The position numbers were made by a program, and so were the translations under genes. 64,000 nt of DNA from Campylobacteraceae bacterium. Lineage in GTDB: Bacteria; Campylobacterota; Campylobacteria; Campylobacterales; Campylobacteraceae. The stretch covers positions 41,066 to 105,065 of the forward strand of contig JAIRXG010000002.1 in NCBI GenBank assembly GCA_031268335.1. Reading direction: 5' to 3'. Below, one piece after another: positions 1 to 9,179 of the stretch. Every line of letters starts with the position of its first letter. The first letter of the stretch is position 1. A model generated the notes under the pieces. The model saw only the letters and a list, made by a program, of their open reading frames with translations, did not search any database and had not been told where the DNA came from.

Positions 1-1
1 T

Positions 2-1057
2 ATTTTTAGCAATATTTATGAAGCGATACTTTTTTCGGGTTTTAAAAAAGAGGCTGTCGGGAAACTTAAAAGCATGCAAGATTTGCGGATAATAGCGATA
101 ACCGCAAGTTACGGAAAAACAAGCGTAAAAAATTTCTTATATCATATTTTGTCTTTCAAATTTAACTGCTATAAAACGCCGCGAAGTATAAATACCTTAG
201 TTGGTCTTGCACTTGACATAAATACGTCTTTGCCCAAAGAGACTGAAATTTACATAGCTGAAGCCGGAGCTAGAGAGAGAGGAGACGTAAAAGAGATAGC
301 TGAGTTTTTAAAGCCTGATATTGTTGTGGTTGGACAAATCGGCGCGCAACATATAGAATATTTTAAAACGTTGGATAACATAAGAGATACGAAAATGGAG
401 TTGCTGCTTTCTCAAAAACTAAAAAAAGCATTTGTACATGTAAGCGCTAACGTAAATGCTAACAACGATAAAAGAGTCGAAATTTGGGGCGACGAGATAA
501 CTTTTATCGAAACTTCGCTTGATGGTACAAGATTTGGAATGAATATACAAGGGTCGGAAATCGTTTTTGAAACCAAACTGCTTGGAGCTTTTAATGCGGC
601 AAATCTAGCTATATGCGTTCACATAGGGCTTTACCTTGGACTTGATATAAAGATAATACAAAAGGCTATATTCAGCATCTCAAGCGTTGAACATAGATTG
701 CAAAGAATGGATGTCGGCGGGAAAATAATTCTTGACGATAGCTTTAATGGAAATTTTGAAGGCATGAAAAGCTCTTATGAGTTAGTCAAAACATACGATG
801 GTAGAAAAGTTTTGATAACTCCGGGAATTGTTGAGAGCACAAAAGAAGAAAATGAGAAACTTGCGAAAATTATAGATGAAATTTTTGATTTTGTTATTAT
901 TACAGGCAGCGTTAATGTTGAGACTCTAAGCGCTTGCATAAAGCGGACTAATAAAATTATCTTGAAGGACAAAACGCAATTGACGCAAGTCTTAGCTGAA
1001 AATACGTTTGTCGGAGATTTGATACTATTTTCAAACGACACGCCTGCCTACATGTAA
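2..1057 (+). CDS. murF: MurF, UDP-MurNAc-tripeptide:D-Ala-D-Ala ligase, C-terminal part
   Basis: The frame is open from the left edge of the window, so this is the 3' part of a gene that begins outside it. MurF adds D-Ala-D-Ala to the UDP-MurNAc-tripeptide in the cytoplasm, the last soluble step of peptidoglycan precursor synthesis. Visible features are the Mur-ligase P-loop ITASYGKTSVKN shortly after the internal Met at base 74, a central-domain EAGARERGD stretch, HRLQRMD, and DDSFNGNF at the start of the C-terminal domain. The end LFSNDTPAYM resembles the normal C-terminus of campylobacterial MurF, so the stop looks native. The stop codon lies inside a TACATGTAA palindrome (1049-1057), and a second copy of the octamer is at 435. 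The gene converges with the radical SAM gene 30 bases downstream. Family assignment is secure; MurE or other Mur ligases are less likely. Confidence 0.9.
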   Translation: MFSNIYEAILFSGFKKEAVGKLKSMQDLRIIAITASYGKTSVKNFLYHILSFKFNCYKTPRSINTLVGLALDINTSLPKETEIYIAEAGARERGDVKEIAEFLKPDIVVVGQIGAQHIEYFKTLDNIRDTKMELLLSQKLKKAFVHVSANVNANNDKRVEIWGDEITFIETSLDGTRFGMNIQGSEIVFETKLLGAFNAANLAICVHIGLYLGLDIKIIQKAIFSISSVEHRLQRMDVGGKIILDDSFNGNFEGMKSSYELVKTYDGRKVLITPGIVESTKEENEKLAKIIDEIFDFVIITGSVNVETLSACIKRTNKIILKDKTQLTQVLAENTFVGDLILFSNDTPAYM

Positions 1058-1086
1058 CGCAGCAACTGTTTTCAAAGTAGATATGT

Positions 1087-1884
1087 TTAATGAAAATGTA
1101 TTGAGTAATTTATCTTGTTTTTTTGACAGTGACTGTGAATTTCTTGCGCTTCTTTGTGCCAATAATCCCCATTGCCGTACATGTATATCTCTTGATACAA
1201 AGACAGTAAATCTTTGTGATACTCTCGTATATAATTTAAAACGCGCTCATGATATCTATTCTTTAAATTTAAGTTTTCAAAACCAAAACTATTTGAAAAA
1301 TACTTACATGTATCAATTATTTTTCTAAAATCTGTTATTTTGGGAAACATAGGCGAAACAAAAATCCAAGTATCAATGCTCTCGCTATGTAAAATCTTTA
1401 AAGCTTCTATTCGCTTTTCTATGCTTGAAGCATAAGGTTCTATCTGCTTTCGGATATCGTCGTTTACGGTGTTAATAGAAAATCCTACGCTAATATTTGG
1501 AATTTTTTTAAAAATCTCTATGTCGCGCAATACAAGGTTTGATTTGGTTAGTATGCTTATCCTTGCGTTGCTTTGCGTGAATTGTTCCAATATCTGTTTT
1601 GTGACGCCGTATTTTTTCTCAAATGGATTATACGCGTCTGTAACAGAACTTAAAAATATATCGCAATCTTTGAATTTTTCGATATTAATTTTTTCGCAGC
1701 ACATTTTTACATCTAAAAAATCGCCCCATTTTTCTTTGTGATTGGTGAATTTTTTCATAAATTCCGCATAGCAATATAAGCACTTGTGAGGGCAGCCGAC
1801 ATAAGGGTTGATGGCAAAATCAACAGATGGAAGCTTTGATTTTGATATAAGACTTTTTACTGAAATTTTATTGACAGTTATCAT
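1087..1884 (-). CDS. SplB-like radical SAM protein
   Basis: A 265-residue protein of the SPL/SplB-type radical SAM family (COG1533). The cluster-binding motif is near the N-terminus: Cys31, Cys35 and Cys38 in NPYVGCPHKCLYCYAEF. It should bind a [4Fe-4S] cluster and cleave S-adenosylmethionine. Known relatives include spore photoproduct lyase, but this organism type does not make spores and the substrate of such short homologues is generally unknown. It is the last gene after pta and ackA on the same strand. No good ribosome-binding site lies just before the ATG; the only purine-rich AAGAGG is inside a hairpin (1891-1918) about 20 bases upstream, so translation could be coupled to ackA or controlled by that hairpin. 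It contains two TACATGTA octamers (1178, 1305). Family is confident, function not. Confidence 0.8.
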   Translation of the reverse strand: MITVNKISVKSLISKSKLPSVDFAINPYVGCPHKCLYCYAEFMKKFTNHKEKWGDFLDVKMCCEKINIEKFKDCDIFLSSVTDAYNPFEKKYGVTKQILEQFTQSNARISILTKSNLVLRDIEIFKKIPNISVGFSINTVNDDIRKQIEPYASSIEKRIEALKILHSESIDTWIFVSPMFPKITDFRKIIDTCKYFSNSFGFENLNLKNRYHERVLNYIREYHKDLLSLYQEIYMYGNGDYWHKEAQEIHSHCQKNKINYSIHFH

Positions 1885-1890
1885 ATGTTT

Positions 1891-1918
1891 GGCAAAAAGA
1901 AGCTAACCTCTTTTTGCC
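1891..1918. terminator. Hairpin overlapping the ackA stop codon
   Basis: A perfect 10-bp inverted repeat, GGCAAAAAGA/TCTTTTTGCC, with an 8-base loop. The ackA stop codon lies in the loop. On the plus strand it is followed by GTTTTTT, the layout of an intrinsic terminator. On the minus strand, in the direction of ackA, there is no following T-run. It may weaken read-through from ackA into the radical SAM gene or stop antisense transcription; its role is inferred. Confidence 0.5.
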
Positions 1919-3105
1919 GTTTTTTGAATTAAATGCTGTGTCTGTTTTGCTATCGCTAACTCTTCGTTTGTGGGAACAACAAGCAGTTTAACAGCGCTTT
2001 TTTTGCTTTCAAAATGGACAAGAACGCCTCTTTTTTCACTCTGTTTTTTATTGATGCTAATGCCGAATATTCCAAGTTCGCTGCAAATTTTACGTCGTAC
2101 GCTTACGGCATTTTCACCGATACCGCCGGTAAAAACCAGAGCATCAACTTTGCCAAGTATAGTAAAATATGCGCCTATATATTTTTTTATTCTATAACAA
2201 AACATATCAAAAGCAAGTTTTGCTCTCTCATCGCCGTCTTTTATCTTTGCTTTTATTTCACGTAAGTCGTTTGTGCCGCAAATTCCTTTAAGTCCGCTTT
2301 TTTTATTTAAAAGGGTATCCAACTCTTTTATGTCCAACCCTTCCTCTCTTTCCAAATAAAACAAAATAGCAGGATCTATATCGCCGCTTCTAGTGCCCAT
2401 GATAAGTCCTTCAAGCGGAGACAATCCCATAGACGTATCAACGCATTTGCCGTTTTTTATGGCGGCTATACTTGCGCCGTTTCCAAGATGCAATGTTACG
2501 AGATTACACTTATTGAGCGGTTTTTTAAGTTCTTTTGCTGCTTGCGTCGCAACAAAATGATGCGAGGTACCATGAAAACCATAACGCCTAATATGCAATC
2601 GTTCATAAAGTTCATAAGGCAGCGCATACATGTAAGCATATTGAGGCATTGTTTGGTGAAATGCCGTATCAAAAACCGCTACTTGCGGAACATGAGGAGC
2701 TTTTGACATAGTCGCTTTAACTCCGGCTAAACCGGGCGGATTGTGCAATGGGGCTAATGGTGAAAAATTCTCAATTATTTTGATAATTTTGTCGTTAATA
2801 AACTCCGTTTCTTGCATAGTGCCCCCATGCACCATTCTATGCCCTATGCCGTCTAATTCGTCAAGTCCTTTTATTATTTTTTCGTCTATCAAAAAAGAGG
2901 AGACAATTTCAATGCCTTGTTCATGGTCTTTTATATGAAGAGTTTTTGTTATCGGCTCTTCATGATGTATCGAGCCTATCTTTGTTTTACCCATAGGTTC
3001 GCCTATTTGCTCTATAAGTCCAAAAGCCATTGTCTTACTCTCTTTCATAGAAAAGAGCTGAAACTTAATAGAAGAACTTCCCGAATTTATTACAAGTATT
3101 TTCAT
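1903..3105 (-). CDS. ackA: Acetate kinase
   Basis: A full-length 400-residue acetate kinase, which interconverts acetyl phosphate + ADP and acetate + ATP in the cytoplasm. The N-terminus MKILVINSGSSSIKFQLF is the family signature with the conserved Asn7. Further hallmarks are GIGHRMVHGG, VFDTAFHQTMP, YGFHGTSHHFV, the phosphate-binding NLVTLHLGNGASI, GLIMGTRSGDIDP, and FTGGIGENAVSVR near the end. It starts 3 bases after the stop of pta, the usual pta-ackA operon, so the two enzymes form a reversible acetyl-CoA/acetate pathway. A single TACATGTA octamer is at 2627. The stop codon sits in a hairpin. Confidence 0.97.
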   Translation of the reverse strand: MKILVINSGSSSIKFQLFSMKESKTMAFGLIEQIGEPMGKTKIGSIHHEEPITKTLHIKDHEQGIEIVSSFLIDEKIIKGLDELDGIGHRMVHGGTMQETEFINDKIIKIIENFSPLAPLHNPPGLAGVKATMSKAPHVPQVAVFDTAFHQTMPQYAYMYALPYELYERLHIRRYGFHGTSHHFVATQAAKELKKPLNKCNLVTLHLGNGASIAAIKNGKCVDTSMGLSPLEGLIMGTRSGDIDPAILFYLEREEGLDIKELDTLLNKKSGLKGICGTNDLREIKAKIKDGDERAKLAFDMFCYRIKKYIGAYFTILGKVDALVFTGGIGENAVSVRRKICSELGIFGISINKKQSEKRGVLVHFESKKSAVKLLVVPTNEELAIAKQTQHLIQKTAKRG

Positions 3106-3108
3106 CGA

Positions 3109-5208
3109 TTACCCTTCTATGATTTGTCCGGCTTGAATAGCCGTGATGGCAACAGTATTAACAATATCTGCAACCAAGCAGCCTCTGCTCAAGTCATTGA
3201 CGGGTTTTTTAAGTCCTTGAAGCACCGGACCCACAGCAACAGCGTTGGAGGAGCGTTGAACGGCTTTATATGTATTATTGCCGGTATTTAAATCCGGAAA
3301 TATAAATACCGTAGCTTGACCTGCTACTTTGCTTTCGGGCAGTTTCGTTTTTGCTACGATAGGATCAATAGCAGCATCATATTGTATAGGACCTTCTACC
3401 ATTAAGTCCGGTCGTTTGTTTTTGACTATCTTAACAGCATTTTTTACTTTTTCAACATCGGCTCCTTCGCCTGAATCGCCTGTAGAGTATGATAGCATTG
3501 CGATTTTTGGCTCAATTCCAAAACTAGTGGCAGTATCGGCTGAAGAGATAGCTATCTGAGCGAGTTCTTCAGCGTTTGGATCTCTATTGACTGCACAATC
3601 GCCATAAACAAGTACTTTTGTGTCCAAACACATAAAAAATATACTTGAGATTATGGAAATATTCGGTTTTGTTTTGATAATCTGTAAGGCTGGACGTATC
3701 GTGTCGCTCGTGGTATGAATAGCCCCTGAAACCATACCGTCAGCGTCGCCTTTGTATACCATCATGGTTGCAAAATAACTCAAGCCTTGCATAGCGTCTT
3801 TCGCAAGTTCCATAGTTACGCCTTTTGATTTGCGAAGTTCGTAAAACTCTTTTACGTAATCTTCCATCAAAGGAGATTTAGCGGGGTCTATTATTGTAGC
3901 GTTTGAGATATTGATACCCAAAGACGCCGCTTTTGTGTTTATATCCGACGCTTTACCTAAAAGTATAATATCGGCAACGTCTCTTCTTATGATAATTTCA
4001 GCCGCGCGCAAAATTCTATCGTCATTGCTCTCCGGCAATACTATTCTTTTTTTATTTTTTCTTGCCATTTCAAACATATTGTATTCAAACATTATCGGTG
4101 TCATAGATGTCGAATCTGAAGCGGCATCTATATATTTTTCAATATCTTCCGTATTTACTCTGCTTGAAAATAGTCCCATGGCAAGAGCTATTTTACGTTC
4201 CCTGTTTATCGTAATTTGCGCCGGAACTTCCCTTACTCTTAAAGCTGCCGAGAGCGTATCGCCGCTAATGCTTAAAATAGGCAGAGATATTTTTGAAAAA
4301 CCTCCTATCAATTTTAAAAACGACTCTTTTGGCAAAATATCGCCTATCAATAAAATACCTGCTATCGTAGGATAAGCACCCGAATTATTTGCTGCAAGAA
4401 CGCCTAAAATTATATCCGACCTATCCCCGCCCGTTATTACTAAGTCATTTTCTTGCAAATAGGTGAGCATTGTATCGATAGTAGTGGAAACAACCCTTGT
4501 TTGCTTTACGACACGCCTTAAATCATCGCTTTTCCCAAAAACTATTTTACATCCAAGAGCATCTTTTATCTCTTCTATAGTCGGGCTGCTAAGCTCCTCA
4601 ATCTCAGGCAATAAATATATGGGGGGATACGAGGTTTCAAACTGTTTTATATCTTTTTGAAGTTTTTCTAAAGTATTTGGTTCTAATCTATTTATAAAAG
4701 TATTAAAGTGATTACAGCCGCTTTTTTTAATAGCTTTTGATTCTATTTTTATCTCGTCAAGTAGTTGAAGGTTTGTGCGATTTACACCGCTTAATAGATT
4801 TATTAAAGGAGTGCCTAAATTTTTTGCAACTTCAAAATTTATATCAAAATCTACAATAGAAGAGAGTAAAGAACGGGCTATGCCTTCGCATAAAACAAAA
4901 TCATAATTTTTTTCAAGTATTTTAAATTTAGCAATCAAATTTTGCATCAATTCATTTAGTTTTCCTTCGGCGGCTGCGGATTTAACTTCTTCAATGCTAA
5001 AACCGATAGCATCGGAATAATCTATTTTTAAATCGTAATACTCAAGCATGAATGAGACAATATTGTCTGTTTTTTTCGAAGGCACTATAGGGCGAAAAAA
5101 TGCAATATTTTTTACGCGGCGCCTTAAAATTTCCATAAATCCCATGCCGATTACTAAACTTCCGGAATATGGCTCGAGCGACGATATATACAAACTTTTC
5201 GTCTTCAT
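3109..5208 (-). CDS. pta: Phosphate acetyltransferase, long form
   Basis: A 699-residue long-form Pta. It transfers the acetyl group between CoA and phosphate and partners with AckA. The N-terminal third resembles the P-loop-like domain of long Pta proteins (MKTKSLYISSLEPYSGSLVIGMG). A DRTGG-type regulatory domain follows at roughly residues 210-330. The catalytic PTA/PTB domain begins near residue 375 with MARKNKKRIVLPESNDDRIL and ends in GPVLQGLKKPVNDLSRG. The ATG has an AAAGGA site 5 bases upstream and a -10 element at 5270-5275. Expected location is the cytoplasm. Confidence 0.96.
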   Translation of the reverse strand: MKTKSLYISSLEPYSGSLVIGMGFMEILRRRVKNIAFFRPIVPSKKTDNIVSFMLEYYDLKIDYSDAIGFSIEEVKSAAAEGKLNELMQNLIAKFKILEKNYDFVLCEGIARSLLSSIVDFDINFEVAKNLGTPLINLLSGVNRTNLQLLDEIKIESKAIKKSGCNHFNTFINRLEPNTLEKLQKDIKQFETSYPPIYLLPEIEELSSPTIEEIKDALGCKIVFGKSDDLRRVVKQTRVVSTTIDTMLTYLQENDLVITGGDRSDIILGVLAANNSGAYPTIAGILLIGDILPKESFLKLIGGFSKISLPILSISGDTLSAALRVREVPAQITINRERKIALAMGLFSSRVNTEDIEKYIDAASDSTSMTPIMFEYNMFEMARKNKKRIVLPESNDDRILRAAEIIIRRDVADIILLGKASDINTKAASLGINISNATIIDPAKSPLMEDYVKEFYELRKSKGVTMELAKDAMQGLSYFATMMVYKGDADGMVSGAIHTTSDTIRPALQIIKTKPNISIISSIFFMCLDTKVLVYGDCAVNRDPNAEELAQIAISSADTATSFGIEPKIAMLSYSTGDSGEGADVEKVKNAVKIVKNKRPDLMVEGPIQYDAAIDPIVAKTKLPESKVAGQATVFIFPDLNTGNNTYKAVQRSSNAVAVGPVLQGLKKPVNDLSRGCLVADIVNTVAITAIQAGQIIEG

Positions 5209-5233
5209 TTAATTCCTTTATATTTTATTAAAA

Positions 5234-5249
5234 ACTCACATGTATGAGT
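5234..5249. promoter_or_regulatory. Near-palindrome in the pta leader
   Basis: The sequence ACTCACATGTATGAGT is an almost perfect 16-bp dyad between the pta -10 element and its start codon. Its core is a one-base variant (CACATGTA) of the iterated TACATGTA octamer. It could be an operator or simply a degenerate member of that repeat family; nothing decides between them. Confidence 0.3.
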
Positions 5250-5269
5250 CTATTTGCAAAGTGAATGTT

Positions 5270-5275
5270 ATTATA
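5270..5275 (-). promoter_or_regulatory. Predicted -10 element for pta-ackA
   Basis: On the minus strand the sequence reads TATAAT, preceded by the T-rich stretch ATTTTTTCA, the form of sigma-70 promoter typical of Campylobacter, where a conserved -35 box is missing. It lies about 62 bases upstream of the pta ATG. Confidence 0.5.
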
Positions 5276-5348
5276 TGAAAAAATAGCTCGATTTTAGTGC
5301 TTAAAACCATTTTTGAAGATAAAAGTTATTATTTATGTAACAATTTGT

Positions 5349-5377
5349 AATAAAGAGATGAAATTCATCTCTTTATT
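5349..5377 (-). terminator. Terminator hairpin after ctsF
   Basis: A perfect 14-bp inverted repeat (AATAAAGAGATGAA/TTCATCTCTTTATT) with one central base lies 15 bases after the ctsF stop codon. It is the likely end of the cts/msh operon transcript. There is no strong T-run beyond the TTTATT in the stem, so it may also act as an mRNA-stabilising end. Confidence 0.65.
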
Positions 5378-5391
5378 GTTAGAGGAGCAAT

Positions 5392-6645
5392 TTAGCCTCC
5401 TTTGACGGCGGAACTTAATTCCCACATAGGTAAAAATATACCAAGCGCAAGCAATAAAACCATACAAGCGATAAATGCCAATAAGATAGGCTCTATATAA
5501 CTTGATATATTATCTATTATCTCATTAAATCTTGAGTTGAAATAATCGGTTACTTTCGCAAGCATAACATCAAGCATACCGCCTTTTTCACCAGCTTGAA
5601 TCATCTGTATCAACATACTTTCAAATAGCCCTGTTTCTCTAAAGGATTCGGTTAAAGAGATACCTCTTTGCACAGATATTTTAACCAAAGAGAGATTTTC
5701 TTGCATGTTTACATTGCTAACTGTAAGCAACGAAGTATCCAATGCTTCTGTAACCGGTATACCTGCTTTAATAAGTTCGGATAGTATCAACGTAAATCTA
5801 TGCATATTTGAATAAAATATTATCTTTCCTACAAGGTAGGTTTTCAGAAGATATTTGTCAAATTGCGCATGAAAGAGAGGATTTGTTTTGTATGAACGGC
5901 GCAAAAGCACATATGATGCAATCAAACCGCCCAATATATAAAGTCCATAGTTACTCATGGCACTTTCTGTTCCGAGCAAAATTCTTGTCGGCAAAGGGAG
6001 GTTTGCGCCAAATTGTGAAAATATGTCTCTAAATGCCGGAACAACAAAAATCATCAAAATGACAAATGCCGCTGCTATTGCCGTTATTACCATTATCGGA
6101 TATCTCAAAGCTTTTTTGAATCTTTTTTTGTTTTCATAAACATCTTCAAGAATATCAGAGAGTTTTTTTAGGGACTCTGATAAGTTACCGGTATTTTCAC
6201 CAAGCTCGATCATAGCAATACTAACGTCCCCAAGTTCTTCTCTAAAAGCCGCAGCAGATGCTGATAAACTAAGGCCGGCATTTAAATCCTCATCTATTTT
6301 AACAAAAATAGTTTTTAATTTTTCATCGGCTGCCGATATTCCAACTTCTTTTACACTATCGTGTATAGGTATACCCGCATTTGTCATAACAGACAATTGT
6401 CTAAAAGATGAAACAAGAAATTCTGTTTTGATACTTCTTTTAACAAGAGCTCCTAAAACACTATCTTTAATTTTCTTAAACTGAACATCAAGAGGCGCTG
6501 ATGTTTCCGTTATTTTAACTATCGAACTGTCAGGATTTCTTGCTTTGAAAATTCTTACAATCTCTGTTCTATTATTTGCTTGAATAATAGTCTTTGAGCG
6601 CTGTCCTCTTTGCGAAGACTCAATTTCAAAATATTTTAAACTCAT
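5392..6645 (-). CDS. ctsF: Type II secretion/type IV pilus inner-membrane platform protein (GspF/MshG/CtsF)
   Basis: A 417-residue GspF/PilC-family polytopic membrane protein with the expected two tandem T2SSF domains, roughly residues 70-190 and 270-395. The paired signatures are FRQLSVMTNAGIPIHDSV and FTLILSELIKAGIPVTEAL. Membrane segments are seen near 180-205, 230-247 and 386-412. It anchors the assembly ATPase and drives pseudopilin assembly. It overlaps the end of the ATPase gene by 4 bases (ATGA), so the two are translationally coupled. Position as last gene of the operon matches MshG in the MSHA locus and CtsF in C. jejuni, where a homologue is needed for natural transformation. No pilin gene is present in the window. 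Confidence 0.92.
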   Translation of the reverse strand: MSLKYFEIESSQRGQRSKTIIQANNRTEIVRIFKARNPDSSIVKITETSAPLDVQFKKIKDSVLGALVKRSIKTEFLVSSFRQLSVMTNAGIPIHDSVKEVGISAADEKLKTIFVKIDEDLNAGLSLSASAAAFREELGDVSIAMIELGENTGNLSESLKKLSDILEDVYENKKRFKKALRYPIMVITAIAAAFVILMIFVVPAFRDIFSQFGANLPLPTRILLGTESAMSNYGLYILGGLIASYVLLRRSYKTNPLFHAQFDKYLLKTYLVGKIIFYSNMHRFTLILSELIKAGIPVTEALDTSLLTVSNVNMQENLSLVKISVQRGISLTESFRETGLFESMLIQMIQAGEKGGMLDVMLAKVTDYFNSRFNEIIDNISSYIEPILLAFIACMVLLLALGIFLPMWELSSAVKGG

Positions 6646-8408
6646 GATTTTGCCACCCTTAGTACTTCATCTATAGATGTTATTCCTTTTGCCGCTCGGA
6701 TAATACCGTCTTTGAACAAGTCTATAAATCCTTCGGCATACGCTTGTTTCTTTAACTCTTCTTTTGTAGTGCCTTGAGCTATCATACTGGATATTTTTTC
6801 GCTGATAGGCAAAATTTCCGAAATCATTTCTCGCCCAAGATATCCTGTTTGAGAACATTTTTCGCATCCTACAGCTTTGTAAAATACATAATTATCGGGA
6901 ATAAATGATTTTATTCTTTCATACATTGATTTTGGAAGGTTTATTTTTGTTTTACAGTTTGGACACAATTTTCTAACCAATCTTTGAGCTTCTATAGCAA
7001 CCAAAGCGCCGCTTATCAAATAAGGCTCGATTCCCATATCTATTGCTCTTGTTACCGCGCTTATCGCATCATTTGTATGAAGCGTTGAGAAAACTAAGTG
7101 TCCTGTAAGCGCAGCTTGAACAGCGATTCTTAATGTTTCTTGGTCTCTAATCTCGCCAATCATAATGATATCCGGATCTTGCCTTAAGATTGAACGCAAT
7201 GCCGAAGAAAAAGTTAAATTAGCTTTTTCGTTTACATGTACTTGCTGAACTAAGTTTAATTGATATTCTACAGGGTCTTCTACAGTGATAATTTTACTTT
7301 CCACACTCTTAATGGCATTAAGAGCGGCGTATAATGTGGTACTTTTACCACTTCCTGTAGGTCCGGTAACAAGTATGATACCATAAGGAGAACGCATGGC
7401 TTTGGAAAATTTTTCATAATTTGCCGGGTGCATACCTAAATTTTCCATTTTAATCATAATTTTTGATTTGTCTAAAATTCTTATAACTATAGACTCCCCA
7501 AAAAGTGTTGGAAGCGCAGATATACGAAAATCATACTCTTTTCCGATAATTTTTGCCGAAAATCTTCCGTCCTGCGGTTTTCTTTTCTCAGCTATGTCCA
7601 TACTTGATAATAGTTTTATTCTTGACGATAAAGGCGGATAGATATCTTTTTCAAACATAAATGTTTCAGCCAACATACCGTCAATTCTGCTTCTAACTAG
7701 ACAGTTTTTTTCAGTAGGTTCTATGTGAATATCGCTTGCGCGTGATAAAATAGAGGTTTTTAGTATCGCTTCGATTAATTTTAAAATACCTGAAGATTCT
7801 TGCGGGTTTTCAGCAGCGCTTGTTGTTATCTCTCTTCGTATTTCATTAATGATACCGTTTATACTTTCGCTAAGTTCAATTTTATTTAGATATTTTTCAA
7901 TGAGCGTAGGGTCAGATATAACAATTTTTACAATTTTTCTGTTGAATAATCTTTGCAAACCCTCTCTGGTTGCCATATTTGACGGGTCTTTAACAGCAAC
8001 AAATATATTTATATCATCTTCTTTGACCGGCAAAGCCTCGTATTTTTTTAATTGCGCCAAAGAAGCTTTTTTGGAAAGCTTTGAATCAATATCCATAGCA
8101 TCCAAATCCATATATTCAAATCCGGACTCGCTTGCAAAAAACTTCAGAAAAACTTCAGATTGTATGGCAAATTCGGTAGTAATGTCATCAAGTGTAATAG
8201 TTCCGCTTTTATAAAATCCTAAAAGTAAAATTAGTAAATCATCTTTTGAGAAGTAGCCGCTATCTATCAATGCAGAACCTAGCGAAGAACCATCTTGTGA
8301 AGCTGCTATTTGAATATTTTCTGCTGTTTTTTCATCTATTATTCTATTTCCGACAAGATAACTTATAATCGCACTTGTAGCACCCATAGCGTTAGTCGCA
8401 TCACTCAT
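6642..8408 (-). CDS. ctsE: Type II secretion/type IV pilus assembly ATPase (GspE/MshE/CtsE)
   Basis: A 588-residue GspE/PilB-family ATPase. An N-terminal GspE-N domain (about residues 90-180) is followed by the ATPase core. The core has Walker A GPTGSGKST at 349-357, the Asp box IITVEDPVEY, Walker B DIIMIGEIRDQETL and the His box LVFSTLHTNDA. A four-cysteine zinc site (KLCPNCK and GCEKCSQTG) near the C-terminus is typical of assembly rather than retraction ATPases. It works at the cytoplasmic face of the inner membrane, powering pseudopilus extension through CtsF. It follows the ctsX gene by 75 bases. A TACATGTA octamer lies at 7233. Confidence 0.94.
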   Translation of the reverse strand: MSDATNAMGATSAIISYLVGNRIIDEKTAENIQIAASQDGSSLGSALIDSGYFSKDDLLILLLGFYKSGTITLDDITTEFAIQSEVFLKFFASESGFEYMDLDAMDIDSKLSKKASLAQLKKYEALPVKEDDINIFVAVKDPSNMATREGLQRLFNRKIVKIVISDPTLIEKYLNKIELSESINGIINEIRREITTSAAENPQESSGILKLIEAILKTSILSRASDIHIEPTEKNCLVRSRIDGMLAETFMFEKDIYPPLSSRIKLLSSMDIAEKRKPQDGRFSAKIIGKEYDFRISALPTLFGESIVIRILDKSKIMIKMENLGMHPANYEKFSKAMRSPYGIILVTGPTGSGKSTTLYAALNAIKSVESKIITVEDPVEYQLNLVQQVHVNEKANLTFSSALRSILRQDPDIIMIGEIRDQETLRIAVQAALTGHLVFSTLHTNDAISAVTRAIDMGIEPYLISGALVAIEAQRLVRKLCPNCKTKINLPKSMYERIKSFIPDNYVFYKAVGCEKCSQTGYLGREMISEILPISEKISSMIAQGTTKEELKKQAYAEGFIDLFKDGIIRAAKGITSIDEVLRVAKS

Positions 8409-8483
8409 TACGAAAACCCTTTATACTTATTTTTATTCATTTTACCATTCAATTTTATATTTAATACATAAAATTTTAAAAAA

Positions 8484-9179
8484 TTATCTAAATTCCCCAT
8501 TTTTAATTTTTTGCAATAAATTTAATGCATTTTGAGAATTTTTTGATGATTTTATAAAAACCTCAAGCGCTTTTATGGCATCTTCTTTTTTACCAAGTTT
8601 CACTTGACTTTTAGCAAACATAATCCAACTAAGTTCATTTTTCGAGTCTATTTCATTGGCTTTTAAGGCATATTCCAAAGACTTACGATACTCTTTTTTT
8701 TCATAAAATTCTTCCGATATCATATTAGCAAATACTATGTTGCCCGTGTCTTCAAAATTTTTGATTAACTCATTAGTATTTTGAATATTATTTGTTTCGA
8801 TAATGATTTTTTTCTCTTCCGGCGGTTCTATGACGATTTGCGGACCAACATGCAGAGTATTTGGCTCTATGATAGGCACGATAGTATAATTCATCTCCTC
8901 TTTAACATCTGTATCATTATTTGTTGAATTATAATCCTCAATAGTAGCATTCTCTGGTTGTATTATAATTGCATGGTTTGTTTCATTTGCAGTGTTATTT
9001 GAAATGATACTGTTTTTAGAATTTGCATTGTTTGGCATGTTTAAAACTAAATGTAAAAGCACGAGCAATAAAAGTAAAAGTAAAACAGAAAAAAATACAA
9101 TGACCTTTTTAAATATTTTCTTGTTTTTAAATTCTCTCCATTGCTCTTCAAGTACAAGTACTTCTTCAGTTTTAAGCAT
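8484..9179 (-). CDS. ctsX: MshN/CtsX-like membrane-anchored TPR protein
   Basis: A 231-residue protein with one membrane helix at about residues 26-47 (a Leu-rich run preceded by KNKKIFKK), suggesting a cytoplasmic N-terminus. A low-complexity Asn/Thr/Ile-rich linker follows to about residue 130, then one or two TPR-like helical repeats in the periplasm (ALKANEIDSKNELSWIMFAK). Sequence similarity to named proteins is weak. I identify it mainly by position: between the ExeA-like ATPase and GspE, where MSHA loci carry mshN and C. jejuni carries ctsX. C. jejuni CtsX is an integral membrane protein that works with CtsP. It overlaps the ctsP end by 8 bases. Confidence 0.65.
   Translation of the reverse strand: MLKTEEVLVLEEQWREFKNKKIFKKVIVFFSVLLLLLLLVLLHLVLNMPNNANSKNSIISNNTANETNHAIIIQPENATIEDYNSTNNDTDVKEEMNYTIVPIIEPNTLHVGPQIVIEPPEEKKIIIETNNIQNTNELIKNFEDTGNIVFANMISEEFYEKKEYRKSLEYALKANEIDSKNELSWIMFAKSQVKLGKKEDAIKALEVFIKSSKNSQNALNLLQKIKNGEFR

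Noticed and set aside
1083..1328. 81-residue plus-strand frame
   Set aside because: It is antisense to the radical SAM gene, which carries clear motifs.
4621..4626. G6 run in pta, and a C6 run near 29159 in hypF, as phase-variation tracts
   Set aside because: Six bases is short and both are housekeeping or maturation genes; no sign of variability is expected.
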